Assembly: GCF_902141855.1 (NCBI RefSeq)
Contig: NZ_CABFVH010000021.1
Span: 26,728-90,727, forward strand
DNA from: Methylobacterium dankookense
GTDB lineage: Bacteria; Pseudomonadota; Alphaproteobacteria; Rhizobiales; Beijerinckiaceae
Length of the DNA stretch: 64,000 bases
Reading direction: 5' to 3'
The position numbers and the translations under genes were made by a program. The notes beneath the pieces are model-generated. The model made no database searches and was not told the origin of the DNA. It saw only the letters and a program-made list of their open reading frames with translations. Position 1 is the first letter of the stretch. Every line of letters begins with the position of its first letter. Positions 45,054-54,132 of this stretch are shown piece by piece.

Positions 45054-45542
45054 TCAGTGGGAGGCCTTCTCGGCGGCGGCCTTGGCGTCGTCGGCGGTCT
45101 GCTGGGCCGTGTTCAGGCCCTGCTCGAACGCCTTGCGGGTGTTGTCGGCGCCTTCCTGCATCGCGCTCTTGGCGCGCTCGGCACCCTGCTGCAGCGCGCT
45201 CTGCGCGATGCCGCTGAACTCCTTGGCCTGGGCCTGGATCGCGGCGAACTGGCTGCGCACGAACTCGGCCTGATGCTGCATGGCCTCCTGGATGTCGCGC
45301 GAGCGGACGAGCTTCTGCGCGAGGTCGAAGGCGGCGTTCACGTTCTGCTCGGCGTACTCGAAGCCGCGCGACGACACGTCCTGCGCGTTGGTGCGGGCGA
45401 GGTCGGCCGAACCCTGGACGGTGTCGGCGGTGCGGCGCGCCGCGCTGATGAAGCTGTCGAACGCCTTGCGGGCCTGCTCGACGCTCTTCTCCGCGAAGTC
45501 GCGCATCTCGCCCGGCACCTCGTAATTCGGGATGTTGCTCAT
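45054..45542 (-). CDS. Phasin-family protein
   Basis: A protein of 162 residues from the ATG at 45542, which is preceded by a GAGAGGAGA-type ribosome binding site. It begins SNIPNYEVPGEMRDFAEKSV EQARKAFDSFISAARR and is almost entirely amphipathic helix (AQKLVRSRDIQEAMQHQAEF VRSQFAAIQAQAKEF). This is the Phasin_2 pattern, including the DIQE and QAEFVRSQ motifs. It would coat polyhydroxybutyrate granules, the usual carbon store of methylotrophs. Confidence 0.92.
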   Translation of the reverse strand: MSNIPNYEVPGEMRDFAEKSVEQARKAFDSFISAARRTADTVQGSADLARTNAQDVSSRGFEYAEQNVNAAFDLAQKLVRSRDIQEAMQHQAEFVRSQFAAIQAQAKEFSGIAQSALQQGAERAKSAMQEGADNTRKAFEQGLNTAQQTADDAKAAAEKASH

Positions 45543-45808
45543 GTCGTCTCCTCTCTTGCACATGGTGCGCGGGTCGCACGGACATTGTGCACTGCACAAA
45601 TAGCATGTGCGCCGCGAAATGCCACCCCCCTGGGCCGCGCCATTAAGGTTGACATGACGTAAACGTGTGACGCTGGATTGAAGTGTCCAGCGGTCCTAGG
45701 CAGATCGGATTACAGAATGGGCTGCGGCGGAGATCACTTTCGCGCAGGCATGCTTCCAGTGCAAAGCTCGCCGCTCCGCCGGCCCGGGGGCGGCGCGGAG
45801 GTAGCGGC

Positions 45809-48559
45809 GTGAACCGATTCCTGGGAATCGGGCAGGGTTCCGGATCGGGCGGGATGGCCGAGGACACGGGTTTGGACGACGCCTCTTGCGACGCAGCAGT
45901 ACCGGCCCCGGCCCTCGCGGCCTGGCAGGCCGATCCGGACCTCGCCGCCGCCCTGGCGGATGCGGGGGCGGTGCGCCTCGTGCTCGACGCGGACGGCGCC
46001 CGGGTGCTCGATGCGTCGGAACCGGGCCGGCGGCTCCTCCGGCAGCTCGGCCGCGCGGATGTCCTCCCGCCGGGCCCGGCCGGGCAGATCCTGCGGGGCG
46101 CCGGCCCGACCCCGCGCCTGCTGCGCCTGCGCCTCGATCCGCGCGGCGTCGCCCCGCCGACGCTCTGCCGGCTGGCGCGCGCCGAGGCCGGGGACGGCCG
46201 CACTGTCTTCCTGCTCGTGGTGGTCGGGCCGCTGCCGAGCCTGCGCGCGCCCGCAGCCCGGCGAGCGACCCCGGAGCCGGCCGCCGAGGCCCCTCCCCCG
46301 CCGCCATCCCTGCCCCTGCCGCCGCCCGGCAGCCGCTTCCTGTGGCGGACGGATGCGGAGGGCGCGCTCACGCAGATCTCGGACGGGCAGGACGCGCTCG
46401 CCGGCTTCGCCGGTCAGAGCTGGGATGCCCTGGCGCAGGCGGGCCGGATCGGCGGCGATGTCGAGGCGCTGCTGGCGGCCCTGTCGGCCAACCGCACCTT
46501 CCGGGCGCTCGCGCTCGAACTCCGCCTCGGCACCGGGCCCGGCGTGACGGCCGACCTCTCGGGAGCGCCTGCGGCCCGGGCCGGCCAGCCCTTCGCGGGC
46601 TTCGGCGGCTTCGGGATCGTGCGCGCCGGCTGCGAGGACGAGGCCCGGCCCCGGCCGGCGCCGGCCCCCGCCGCTTCGGCGCTGGCAAGCGATCCGATCA
46701 CGCTCGCGACCATGGCGGCGCCGATCTTCGCCGCCTGGATCGGACAGACCTGGTTCGGGGAGCAGCGCCCGGCGCCGGCTGACCCGGAACCGGCCCGCGC
46801 CGCGGAGGCGCCGGCTCAGGAGCTGGCCCAAGAACCCGAGCCGCCTGAACCGCCCGTCTCCCAGTCTGCGTCATCCGATTCGCCATCCGAGTCCCCTGCC
46901 CACCAGCCGGCCGTCGGCCATGCGGAGGAGATCCCGGACAGGGAGGCCGACGAGACGCCGACGGCCGACCAACCGCCCGTGGCGGCCTCGCCCGATGCAG
47001 GTCTGTCGCTCACCGAGCACGCCGCCTTCCGCGAGATCGCCCGCGCCCTCGGGGCGCGCTACGCGGGCGATGAGGAGCCCGAGGAGGGAGGCCCTTCCGG
47101 CCGGCCGGCGGGCGGCTCGGTGACCCCCTTCCCCGGCGCGCGGCCGCCGGCCGAGACGGAGCCGGCCGCGATCCTCGAAGGGATCCCGGGGGCGGTGCTG
47201 GTCTATCGTGGCGGCGCGATCCTCGCCGCCAACCGGGCCTTCCTCGCGCTCGCGGGTTATGCCGACCTCGCGGCTCTCCAGGCAGCGGGTCCGGAGCGCC
47301 TGTTCCGCGGCCTGCCGCCGGAGCGCCATGCCGGGGTGGGCGAGGAGCCGGTGACGGTCGCCATCGAGGCCGCGGACGGGACGGGCCGGCCCGTCGCCGT
47401 CACCTGCGGGCGGATGGCCTGGCCCGGCGGCCCCGCCGAATGCCTGCTGCTGCGCCCCGTCCCCGTGGACGATCCGCAGGGACGCCACTCGGCGGAGGAG
47501 CTCGCCCGCCGGGTCCGCGAGGCCCGCGGGGCCGACGCGCTGGCCGCCCTCGACGCGCTGGAGGACGGCGTCGCGATCCTCGACCGCGCGGGCCGCGTCC
47601 TCGCGCTGAACCGGGCCGCGTCCGTCCTCTTCGCCTGCGACCCGCGCGAGGTGGTGGGCGGGGCCTTCGGCGCCCTGTTCGCGCCCGAGGCGGTGCCGGC
47701 CGTGCAGGCCGTCCTCGACGGCCGACCCGGGGACGGTGCGGTCTCGATCGCGGTCTCGGGCCGGCCCGTAGCCTTGCGCGTGGCGGCGCTTGCCGACGAG
47801 CGGCGCGCGGCCATGCTGCGGGCCCCCGATCGTCCGGAGGACGAGGGCAGCGTCCCGGCCTTCGCGAGCGGCTTCCTCGGCACCCTCGACCGCGGGATCC
47901 GCACGCCGCTCACCGGCATCCTCGGCTTCGCCGACGTGGTCCTGAAGGAGCCCTACGGGCCGCTCGGCCATCCACGCTACCGCGGCTACCTCCAGGACAT
48001 CCGCGCCTCGGGCGAGCAGGTCCTGGCCCTCGTCACCGACCTCATCGATCTCGCCACCATCGAGGCGGGAGGCCTCGCCCTCGCGCGCGAGCCCCTGCCG
48101 CTCAACGAGCTGATCGCGGCCTCCGTCACGGAGCTGCAGCCGGAGGCCGCGCGCAGCCGCATCGTGCTGCGCACGAGCTTCGGCGAGGATCTGGCACCGC
48201 TGGAGGCCGACCGGGCCTCGATCGCCCGGGCGGTGCGCATCGTCATCGCGAACGCCATCCGCCTCACCGGGGCCGGCGGGCAGGTCATCGTCTCGACGAG
48301 TACGGCCGAGGCGGGCACCGTCGCGCTGCGGGTGCGCGACACCGGCGCCGGCCTCAGCGCGGACGAGATCGCCTTCGCCCTCGAACCGTTCTCGGGCGAG
48401 GCCGCGGCCCGGCCGGAGATCGGCGGCGGGCTCGGCCTGCCGCTGATGCGGGCCCTCGTCGAGGCCAATTCCGGCTCGCTGCATATCTCGAGCCGCAAGG
48501 ACGAGGGCACCCTCGTCGAGATCCGCTTCCCCGCGACCCGCGCCGCCAAGCGCGCCTGA
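45809..48559 (+). CDS. PAS-domain histidine kinase-like protein with Arg at the phospho-acceptor position
   Basis: A protein of 916 residues; the GTG at 45809 has GGAGGT six bases upstream. A long Ala/Pro/Glu-rich N-terminal half is followed by two PAS-like regions (AILEGIPGAVLVYRGGAILA and ALDALEDGVAILDRAGRVLA). A dimerisation domain, FLGTLDRGIRTPLTGILGFA, and an ATP-binding domain follow with N-box IVIANAIRLTG, DTGAGLSADEI and GGGLGLPLMRALVEANSG. In related PdhS/PleC/DivL-type kinases the helix reads SHEIRTPL; here it is DRGIRTPL, so residue 695 is Arg instead of His. ATP binding may persist but autophosphorylation on His cannot. It may act as a scaffold or phosphatase, as DivL does with Tyr. 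Confidence 0.85.
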   Translation: MNRFLGIGQGSGSGGMAEDTGLDDASCDAAVPAPALAAWQADPDLAAALADAGAVRLVLDADGARVLDASEPGRRLLRQLGRADVLPPGPAGQILRGAGPTPRLLRLRLDPRGVAPPTLCRLARAEAGDGRTVFLLVVVGPLPSLRAPAARRATPEPAAEAPPPPPSLPLPPPGSRFLWRTDAEGALTQISDGQDALAGFAGQSWDALAQAGRIGGDVEALLAALSANRTFRALALELRLGTGPGVTADLSGAPAARAGQPFAGFGGFGIVRAGCEDEARPRPAPAPAASALASDPITLATMAAPIFAAWIGQTWFGEQRPAPADPEPARAAEAPAQELAQEPEPPEPPVSQSASSDSPSESPAHQPAVGHAEEIPDREADETPTADQPPVAASPDAGLSLTEHAAFREIARALGARYAGDEEPEEGGPSGRPAGGSVTPFPGARPPAETEPAAILEGIPGAVLVYRGGAILAANRAFLALAGYADLAALQAAGPERLFRGLPPERHAGVGEEPVTVAIEAADGTGRPVAVTCGRMAWPGGPAECLLLRPVPVDDPQGRHSAEELARRVREARGADALAALDALEDGVAILDRAGRVLALNRAASVLFACDPREVVGGAFGALFAPEAVPAVQAVLDGRPGDGAVSIAVSGRPVALRVAALADERRAAMLRAPDRPEDEGSVPAFASGFLGTLDRGIRTPLTGILGFADVVLKEPYGPLGHPRYRGYLQDIRASGEQVLALVTDLIDLATIEAGGLALAREPLPLNELIAASVTELQPEAARSRIVLRTSFGEDLAPLEADRASIARAVRIVIANAIRLTGAGGQVIVSTSTAEAGTVALRVRDTGAGLSADEIAFALEPFSGEAAARPEIGGGLGLPLMRALVEANSGSLHISSRKDEGTLVEIRFPATRAAKRA

Positions 48560-48564
48560 TCCGG

Positions 48565-48675
48565 GTTTCGAAAGGGGTCGCCCCTTTCGCGGGTCCAGGG
48601 CAGAGCCCCGGGATGCGTCGGGGCTTTGCCCCGACACCCCACCACAGGGATGATCCCTTTGGGATCCCGGATCAG
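48565..48675 (+). repeat. Dispersed repeat, family B copy 2
   Basis: It has the same order of hairpins as 25430-25532: AAAGGGGTCGCCCCTTT, CGGGTCCAGGGCAGAGCCCCGGG, CGGGGCTTTGCCCCG and AGGGATGATCCCTTTGGGAT. It lies between convergent genes and reaches the stop codon of the next gene. Confidence 0.7.
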
Positions 48676-50492
48676 GCCGGTTCCGCGATGGTGGCCGGTG
48701 CGTCGGCCCAGGCGCCGAGGGTGACGGTCTGGTCGCGGGCGATGGCCGGCTGGGCCTCGCCGTCGGGCACCGCCTCGGGCCGTGCGCCGCCGATCGCCGC
48801 GAAGGCGGCGCGCGCATCGGCCTCGGCGAGGACGCGCGTGAACAGCGCCCGGTCGAGGCAGGTCAGGCGCCCGCCCGCATGGCGGGCATAGGGGCGCCCG
48901 CTCTCCCGGTCGGTGAAGTCGACGCTGCGCATCCGGCGCACGCAGGCGCGCAGGAAGCCGGTGTTGCGCTCCGGCGCGAGGGCCGACGCGTCCGGGTAGA
49001 CCGCTTCGGCCGAGCGCGCCTCGATATCGATCTTCCGGTAGCGCTCGATGGCGAGCATGCCGGAGAGATCGAGCACCACCATCGCCCCGTTCGTGCCGAA
49101 GGCCACGGTGCGCGGCCGGGCGCCGAGCGCCACGCTGTTGTCCAGGAACTCGTAGTGGACTTCCTTGCCGGCGTTCAGCGCCCAGGTGAAGAACAGTTCC
49201 GGCATGCCGGTGAAGGCCTCGACATTGTGGGCGAGGAGATCGTCCACCGCCTTGTAGCGGCCGAACTGCTCGCCCCGGAGCCAGGCCCGCTCCACCGTCG
49301 CCTCGGGTGGCGTGATCATGAACAGCATGAAGACCCGCCGGCCGAAGCGGGTGAGGAGCTGGCTGCCGTCCTGCGTGCCGGACACGGCGTTGAAGCTGTC
49401 GAAGCGAAAGCGGTCGATCAGGAGGTGGGAGATCCGTCCCTCCCGGCCCTTGCGCGCCATGTAGCGGTCGAGCTTGCGGTCCACGATCTCGACCTCGTGG
49501 CCGGTCAGCGTGCCGGCATAGCCGTAGGCGGCGCCGATGCTGTCGTAGTCGAGCAGGAACTTGCGCCAGATGTCCGGGGTGATCACCGCGAAGTCGGACC
49601 AGGGCGTGCCGAGCCGCTCGGCGAAGGCCCGCTGCAGGGGGCGCATGGTGCTCTTGCCCGAGGCCGAGGCGCCCTTGACGTTCATCACGATCGGGTCGGC
49701 CTGGCCGCGCACGGCGGTGTAGCCCTCGCGCTCCACGGCCTCAGCGAACCACGGCTCGATCAGGCGGCCGATGCGGCGGCTGCCGAGGTCGTTCACCGCG
49801 AGCACGGTGGCGAGCGCGGCCACGAGGCCCGGATCGCCGATCAGGCCGCCGCGATGGCGGATCAGGCACGACACCACGCGGGTGAGGCCGGCATGGGCGG
49901 CCTTCTCCACCGGCGCGTTCGCGATCCGCTCGCCCCAGGCCGCGAGATGATCGAGGGCGCGGGTCTCGAGCGACGGGGCCGGGCCGGCCGCCTCCTCTCG
50001 CCGGCCGAGGCCGAGCAGGCCGAGGAGGCCGCGCCGGGGCTTGTCCTGCGCCGGTGCCGGGCGCGCATGGATCGCGGCGAGCTCCGCGGCGACGCGCTGC
50101 GAGACCTCGCCGCGCACGGCCTCGTGGCAGGCGCGGATCTCGTCCATGTGCGGCTCGACATAGGCCGCGCGGATGCGGGCGACGATCGCCCGGAAGTTGA
50201 CGCCGAGATCGCCGTAGGTCTCGCCGACCGGGACCGAGAGGTCGGCCATCACCCGGATCAGCAATTCATGGACGACGAGCCGCTCGGGCCGGAAGGCGAC
50301 CACCTCGGTCGGCGGCAGCCCGGAGAAGGCGCTCAGCTCCTGCGCCTCGGCGAAGGCGGTCGAGACGTTCTCCGGGCGGAAGACCGTGGCGAGGGGCAGG
50401 AAGGCCCGCGGCAGCGCCGATTCGATGCCGGGGTTCCAGGGGCCGCGCGGGGGCGCGGCTCCGGGCTCCCGGGTCGATGCGCTCGCTTGCAT
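48672..50492 (-). CDS. Large P-loop ATPase/kinase-like protein of unknown function
   Basis: A protein of 606 residues from the ATG at 50492; an ATG at 50594 would overlap the upstream gene. A Walker A, NVKGASASGKSTMRPLQR, lies near residues 272-281, followed by DFAVITPDIWRKFLLDYDSI. Later come HLLIDRFRFDSFN (possible Walker B) and RRVFMLFMITPPEATVERAW LRGEQFGRYKAVDDLLAHNV EAF, a lid-like region recalling zeta-toxin or nucleoside-kinase folds. The N-terminal half is helical and without a known domain. I cannot name the family. It is 55 bases downstream of a small minus-strand gene and probably co-transcribed with it. Confidence 0.75.
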   Translation of the reverse strand: MQASASTREPGAAPPRGPWNPGIESALPRAFLPLATVFRPENVSTAFAEAQELSAFSGLPPTEVVAFRPERLVVHELLIRVMADLSVPVGETYGDLGVNFRAIVARIRAAYVEPHMDEIRACHEAVRGEVSQRVAAELAAIHARPAPAQDKPRRGLLGLLGLGRREEAAGPAPSLETRALDHLAAWGERIANAPVEKAAHAGLTRVVSCLIRHRGGLIGDPGLVAALATVLAVNDLGSRRIGRLIEPWFAEAVEREGYTAVRGQADPIVMNVKGASASGKSTMRPLQRAFAERLGTPWSDFAVITPDIWRKFLLDYDSIGAAYGYAGTLTGHEVEIVDRKLDRYMARKGREGRISHLLIDRFRFDSFNAVSGTQDGSQLLTRFGRRVFMLFMITPPEATVERAWLRGEQFGRYKAVDDLLAHNVEAFTGMPELFFTWALNAGKEVHYEFLDNSVALGARPRTVAFGTNGAMVVLDLSGMLAIERYRKIDIEARSAEAVYPDASALAPERNTGFLRACVRRMRSVDFTDRESGRPYARHAGGRLTCLDRALFTRVLAEADARAAFAAIGGARPEAVPDGEAQPAIARDQTVTLGAWADAPATIAEPA

Positions 50493-50547
50493 GGAGACGG
50501 CATCCGTCTCGGCGGGGAGCGCTCCGGCCTGCTGCCGGGCGGAGTCG

Positions 50548-50814
50548 TCAGGCGGCAGCGGGTGCCTCCCGGAACAGGGCGGTGCAGCCCGCATCCCGGT
50601 GCATGCTCAGGATCGAGGCGCGGTCGATCTCCGGATGCGCTTCGAGCACGGAGCGGACGCAGCCCAGCACCTTCTCGTACTTGGTGGCATCGTAGTTCCG
50701 CTCCAGCGGGCTCACCGCGATGTAGGTCTCGACCACCAGAACCCGCTCCGCGCGCTCGGGCGTGACTTCGACCGCGATCCACGAAGCCTTGATCAGGCGG
50801 CTGCTCGACAGCAT
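50548..50814 (-). CDS. Small hypothetical protein, likely partner of the P-loop protein
   Basis: A protein of 88 residues from the ATG at 50814 with AAGGAG seven bases upstream. The sequence SRLIKASWIAVEVTPERAER VLVVETYIAVSPLERNYDAT KYEKVLGCVRSVLEAHPEI, then RASILSMHRDAGCTALF, is compact alpha/beta without a recognised domain. The close spacing to the P-loop gene suggests a two-gene operon. Confidence 0.65.
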   Translation of the reverse strand: MLSSSRLIKASWIAVEVTPERAERVLVVETYIAVSPLERNYDATKYEKVLGCVRSVLEAHPEIDRASILSMHRDAGCTALFREAPAAA

Positions 50815-51041
50815 GGAAGATCTCCTTGGGCGGCGCCGCTTGTGCGGCTCTCTTTCACCCAGGATGAACGCGCCACCGAGCCTTGGGAAGCAATTTAATC
50901 CATCCCTCCGCGAAGAAATCGCCATTTTCGCGGTCGCGAGATCTTTCCGTGTGCAGTGCAGCGTGAATCCGGCCCGACATCGGCGCAGGATCCGATCACC
51001 GGAAAATCAGTCGGCCGAACAGGAGAAACAGTCAGAGGTAT

Positions 51042-51066
51042 TTGACACATGGCATCTGGTATGCCA
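51042..51066 (+). promoter_or_regulatory. TTGACA box with GGCAT-N5-ATGCC operator
   Basis: TTGACA at 51042-51047 is followed at 51051-51065 by the inverted repeat GGCAT-CTGGT-ATGCC. The same TTTGACAC(A/G)TGG(C/T)AT arrangement precedes the GntR gene at 56440. The -10 region is weak here. It is likely a target of the GntR/FCD regulator encoded at 56612. Confidence 0.55.
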
Positions 51067-51378
51067 ACAAATGCCCGATCGCGGCCGAATGGTCCGCGGC
51101 TGCCGGGTCCGGACGCGCAGGCGTGCCGGGCGGGCAGGAACGACGATGCCGTCACGGGCGGCATCGCGGGGGCAACGGAGGGAGCGGTCATGGGGCACGG
51201 CGCCCGCATTCGAGCCGACATCCGCGTCGGAATCGTCAGGCGCGCGGGCCTGCGCGCCGAACGCCGCCTTCTCCTCCCGTCCTCGGCCCCGGTTTCCGGG
51301 ACCAGCCACGCCTCCGCCGTTGGGCCACGCCCGGCATTCGAGGGTGGAGCGAAGGGCCGGCCCATGTATCCGTGATCG

Positions 51379-51393
51379 CGTATACCAGATACA
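51379..51393. promoter_or_regulatory. Operator-like inverted repeat upstream of frc
   Basis: CGTAT-ACCAG-ATACA at 51379-51393 contains GTAT-N5-ATAC (51380-51392) with the same spacing as the other sites. Its core GTATACCAG is shared with the site upstream of oxlT (56287-56295). It lies about 140 bases before the frc start. Confidence 0.5.
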
Positions 51394-51531
51394 CGACGTG
51401 CGAAGGCGATCCGCGTCCAGAGGGGGCTCTGGCGGATCGGTGAACAGGTTTCCGCGCGGACGGCGATGAAGACCCGGCAGGGGCACGCCGCACCCGCATT
51501 CCGATCAACCGGTTTCAGATCGAGTAAGACG

Positions 51532-52809
51532 ATGAGCAAGGCCCTGGAAGGCATCAAGGTTCTGGACTTCACCCACGTGCAGTCCGGTCCCACCTGCACG
51601 CAGCTTCTCGCCTGGTTCGGCGCCGACGTGATCAAGGTCGAGCGTCCCGGCGTGGGCGACGCGACCCGCGGCCAGCTCCAGGACATCCCGGATGTGGACA
51701 GCCTCTATTTCACGATGCTGAACCACAACAAGCGCTCGATCACGCTCGACTCCAAGAACCCCAAGGGCAAGGAGGTGCTCTGGCGCCTCATCAAGGAATG
51801 CGACGTCCTCGTCGAGAACTTCGCCCCCGGCGCGCTCGCCCGCATGGGCCTGACCTGGGAGAAGATCCACGAGGCCAACCCGCGCATGATCCTCGCCTCG
51901 GTGAAGGGCTTCGGCCCCGGCCGCTACGAGGATTGCAAGGTCTACGAGAACGTCGCCCAGTGCGCCGGCGGCTCGGCCTCGACCACCGGCTTCCGCGACG
52001 GCATCCCGATGGTGACGGGCGCCCAGATCGGCGATTCCGGCACGGGCCTGCATCTCGCGCTCGGCATCGTCACGGCCCTGTTCCACCGCACCCATAGCGG
52101 GCTCGGCCAGAAGGTCGACTGCGCCATGCAGGACGGCGTGCTGAACCTCTGCCGCGTGAAGCTGCGCGACCAGCAGCGCCTCGAGCACGGCCCCCTCAAG
52201 GAGTACAGCCAGTTCGGCGAGGGCGTCCCCTTCGGCGACGCCACCCCGCGCGCGGGCAACGATTCCGGCGGCGGCCAGCCCGGCCGCATCCTGAAGTGCA
52301 AGGGCTGGGAGCACGATCCCAACGCCTACATCTACTTCATCACGCAGGGGCCGGTCTGGGATCCGATCTGCGACATCATCGGCGAGCCCGGCTGGAAGAC
52401 CGATCCGGACTACGCCACGCCCAAGGCGCGTCTGCCGCACCTCAACGAGATCTTCACGCGCATCGAAGCCTGGACGATGAAGCACGAGAAGTTCGAGGCG
52501 ATGGACATCCTCAACAAGTTCGACATCCCCTGCGGCCCGATCCTGTCGATGAAGGAGATCGCCGAGGATCCGGCGCTCCGCGCCACCGGCACCGTCGTCG
52601 AGGTCGACCATCCGACCCGCGGCAAGCATCTCACGGTGGGCAACCCGATCAAGCTCTCGGCGAGCCCGACCGAGGTGGCGCGCGCGCCGCTGCTCGGCGA
52701 GCACACCGAGGAGATCCTGCGCGACGTGCTCGGCTATTCCGACGGCGAGATCGGCGAGATCGCCAATTCGGGCGCGATCGGCGCGGTGCAGAAGATCGCC
52801 GCGGAGTGA
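51532..52809 (+). CDS. frc: Formyl-CoA:oxalate CoA-transferase
   Basis: A class III CoA-transferase of 425 residues from the ATG at 51532. It moves CoA from formyl-CoA to oxalate. The start [39 protein letters not shown] and the catalytic Asp168 in [14 protein letters not shown] (Asp169 in the Oxalobacter enzyme) are present. The Gly-rich loop region [20 protein letters not shown] also matches the formyl-CoA transferase subfamily. With oxalyl-CoA decarboxylase (not in this window) it forms the oxalate degradation cycle. Operator-like sites upstream and the nearby OxlT-like transporter support this role. Confidence 0.95.
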   Translation: MSKALEGIKVLDFTHVQSGPTCTQLLAWFGADVIKVERPGVGDATRGQLQDIPDVDSLYFTMLNHNKRSITLDSKNPKGKEVLWRLIKECDVLVENFAPGALARMGLTWEKIHEANPRMILASVKGFGPGRYEDCKVYENVAQCAGGSASTTGFRDGIPMVTGAQIGDSGTGLHLALGIVTALFHRTHSGLGQKVDCAMQDGVLNLCRVKLRDQQRLEHGPLKEYSQFGEGVPFGDATPRAGNDSGGGQPGRILKCKGWEHDPNAYIYFITQGPVWDPICDIIGEPGWKTDPDYATPKARLPHLNEIFTRIEAWTMKHEKFEAMDILNKFDIPCGPILSMKEIAEDPALRATGTVVEVDHPTRGKHLTVGNPIKLSASPTEVARAPLLGEHTEEILRDVLGYSDGEIGEIANSGAIGAVQKIAAE

Positions 52810-52817
52810 GCAGGCCG

Positions 52818-52841
52818 GCGCCGCGGCCCGGGCCGCGGCGC
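52818..52841 (+). terminator. Perfect 24-base palindrome after frc
   Basis: GCGCCGCGGCCC and its exact complement GGGCCGCGGCGC form a 12-bp stem nine bases past the frc stop, followed by TTC. It is a terminator-like structure without a long T-run. Confidence 0.5.
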
Positions 52842-52860
52842 TTCAGCCCATCGTGACCTG

Positions 52861-52900
52861 TCGGAGCCGTGCCCGGTTGCAACGCGATCGGGCACGGCTC
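52861..52900 (+). repeat. Dispersed repeat, family E copy 1
   Basis: TCGGAGCCGTGCCCGGTTGC then AACGCGATCGGGCACGGCTC. Variants occur at 63139-63184 and 63243-63288. It can fold as GAGCCGTGCCCG / CGGGCACGGCTC. Confidence 0.65.
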
Positions 52901-53077
52901 TATTCCCGTCCGCCGGCCTCGCCCCGAGTCGCCGGACCGATGCGGAGGCCTGAAGGGCCTCCCGAAGACGCCGTGATCCTGGACGTCCTCCGTCGAGGCC
53001 CGCCCCGCGGGCGCCTCGCATGAGAAGGCGAACGGGACGATCGCGGCCCGGTGATACAATCTGCGAAGGACCCGCCC

Positions 53078-54010
53078 ATGCGCATCGCCTTCATCGGACA
53101 GCAGGATTTCGGCAAGGCCGTCCTCGAGGCCTTCCTGGAGCGCGGCGACACGGTCGCCGGCGTGTTCTGCGCACCCGAGAAGGCGGGCGCCAAGCCCGAC
53201 ATCCTGAGGACCGCGGCCGAGGAGAAGGGGCTGCCGGTCTTCCAGTTCCCGAGCCTGAAGAGCCCCGAGGCCGAAGAGGCCATGCGCGGCCTCAACGCCG
53301 ATATCGGGGTGATGGCCTACGTGCTGCAATTCGCGCCGCAGAGCTTCGTCACCATCCCGAAGCACGGCACGATCCAGTACCACCCCTCCCTGCTGCCGCA
53401 ATATCGCGGCCCCTCCTCGATCAACTGGCCGATCGCCAAGGGCGACACGGTCACCGGCCTGACGATCTTCCGGCCGACCGACGGCCTCGACGAAGGCCCG
53501 GTCATCCTCCAGAAGGCCTGCGAGATCGGGCCCGACGACACGATCGGCGACGTCTACTTCAAGAGCCTCTTCCCGCTCGGCGTGCAGGCCATGCTGGAGG
53601 CCGCCGACCAGGTGGTCGCGGGCAAGCATGTCGAGATCGACCAGGACGAGGAGGCGGCGAGCTACGAGGGCTGGTTCCGGGCCGCCGAGGCGCGCATCAA
53701 CTGGGCCAACCATGCGAGCCAGGTCTACAACCTGATTCGCGCCGCCAATCCCGCGCCGGGCGCCTGGACCACGCTCAACGGCGCCAAGCTGCAGATCTTC
53801 GACGCCGCCCTGCATCCGACGCGGACGCTCGGCGCCGTGAAGGGCAAGCCCGGCGAGGTCGCGGCGATCGGCGACGAATCGATCCGGGTGACCGCCCAGG
53901 GCGGCCAGATCGAGCTGTTCCGCGTGAAGCCGGAGGGCGGCAAGAAGGTCTCGGCCGCCGAGTTCGCCCGCGAGAGCGGACTCGCCGTGGGGACGATCCT
54001 CGGGGCCTGA
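53078..54010 (+). CDS. Formyltransferase-fold protein resembling the hydrolase domain of 10-formyl-THF dehydrogenase
   Basis: A protein of 310 residues from the ATG at 53078 with a formyltransferase N- and C-domain. The catalytic segment is GTIQYHPSLLPQYRGPSSIN WPIAKGD, and TDGLDEGPVILQK gives the catalytic Asp. In Fmt the first segment is INxHxSLLP, whereas the N-terminal hydrolase domain of ALDH1L1 has IIYHPSLLPRHRGASAINW. This protein follows the latter, with Gln at the usual Asn position. The later SLFPLGVQAMLEAADQVVAG, ASYEGWFRAAEARINW and PAPGAWT also match that domain. It may hydrolyse or transfer the formyl group of 10-formyl-THF near frc. It is probably not the initiator-tRNA enzyme. 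Confidence 0.85.
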   Translation: MRIAFIGQQDFGKAVLEAFLERGDTVAGVFCAPEKAGAKPDILRTAAEEKGLPVFQFPSLKSPEAEEAMRGLNADIGVMAYVLQFAPQSFVTIPKHGTIQYHPSLLPQYRGPSSINWPIAKGDTVTGLTIFRPTDGLDEGPVILQKACEIGPDDTIGDVYFKSLFPLGVQAMLEAADQVVAGKHVEIDQDEEAASYEGWFRAAEARINWANHASQVYNLIRAANPAPGAWTTLNGAKLQIFDAALHPTRTLGAVKGKPGEVAAIGDESIRVTAQGGQIELFRVKPEGGKKVSAAEFARESGLAVGTILGA

Positions 54011-54117
54011 GACCGCGTCCGGTTGATCGGACCGGACGCGGTCTCGGCAAGCCGGCGCGGCGCTTGAGCGAAGGCGACATCCGCCATCCCGAAGGGATCA
54101 CCCGGATGTCGTATGAG
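54009..54117 (-). repeat. Dispersed repeat, family C copy 2
   Basis: This is the inverted copy of 24481-24593, starting at the stop codon of the preceding gene. The hairpin GACCGCGTCCGGTTGATCGG then ACCGGACGCGGTC is perfect and may terminate transcription. Confidence 0.75.
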
Positions 54118-54132
54118 ACCGCGGATGGGGCG

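Larger units (their letters stand above)
50815..51531. other. Upstream region of frc
   Basis: About 717 bases without a convincing gene. It contains a promoter-like site with an operator at 51042-51066 and a second operator-like inverted repeat at 51379-51393. The ORFs in this stretch lack start sites and have a shadow-like composition. Confidence 0.45.

Noticed and set aside
53078..54010. Methionyl-tRNA formyltransferase (fmt)
   Set aside because: The catalytic segment lacks the INxH motif and follows the hydrolase domain of formyl-THF dehydrogenase; no def or rsmB gene is adjacent.
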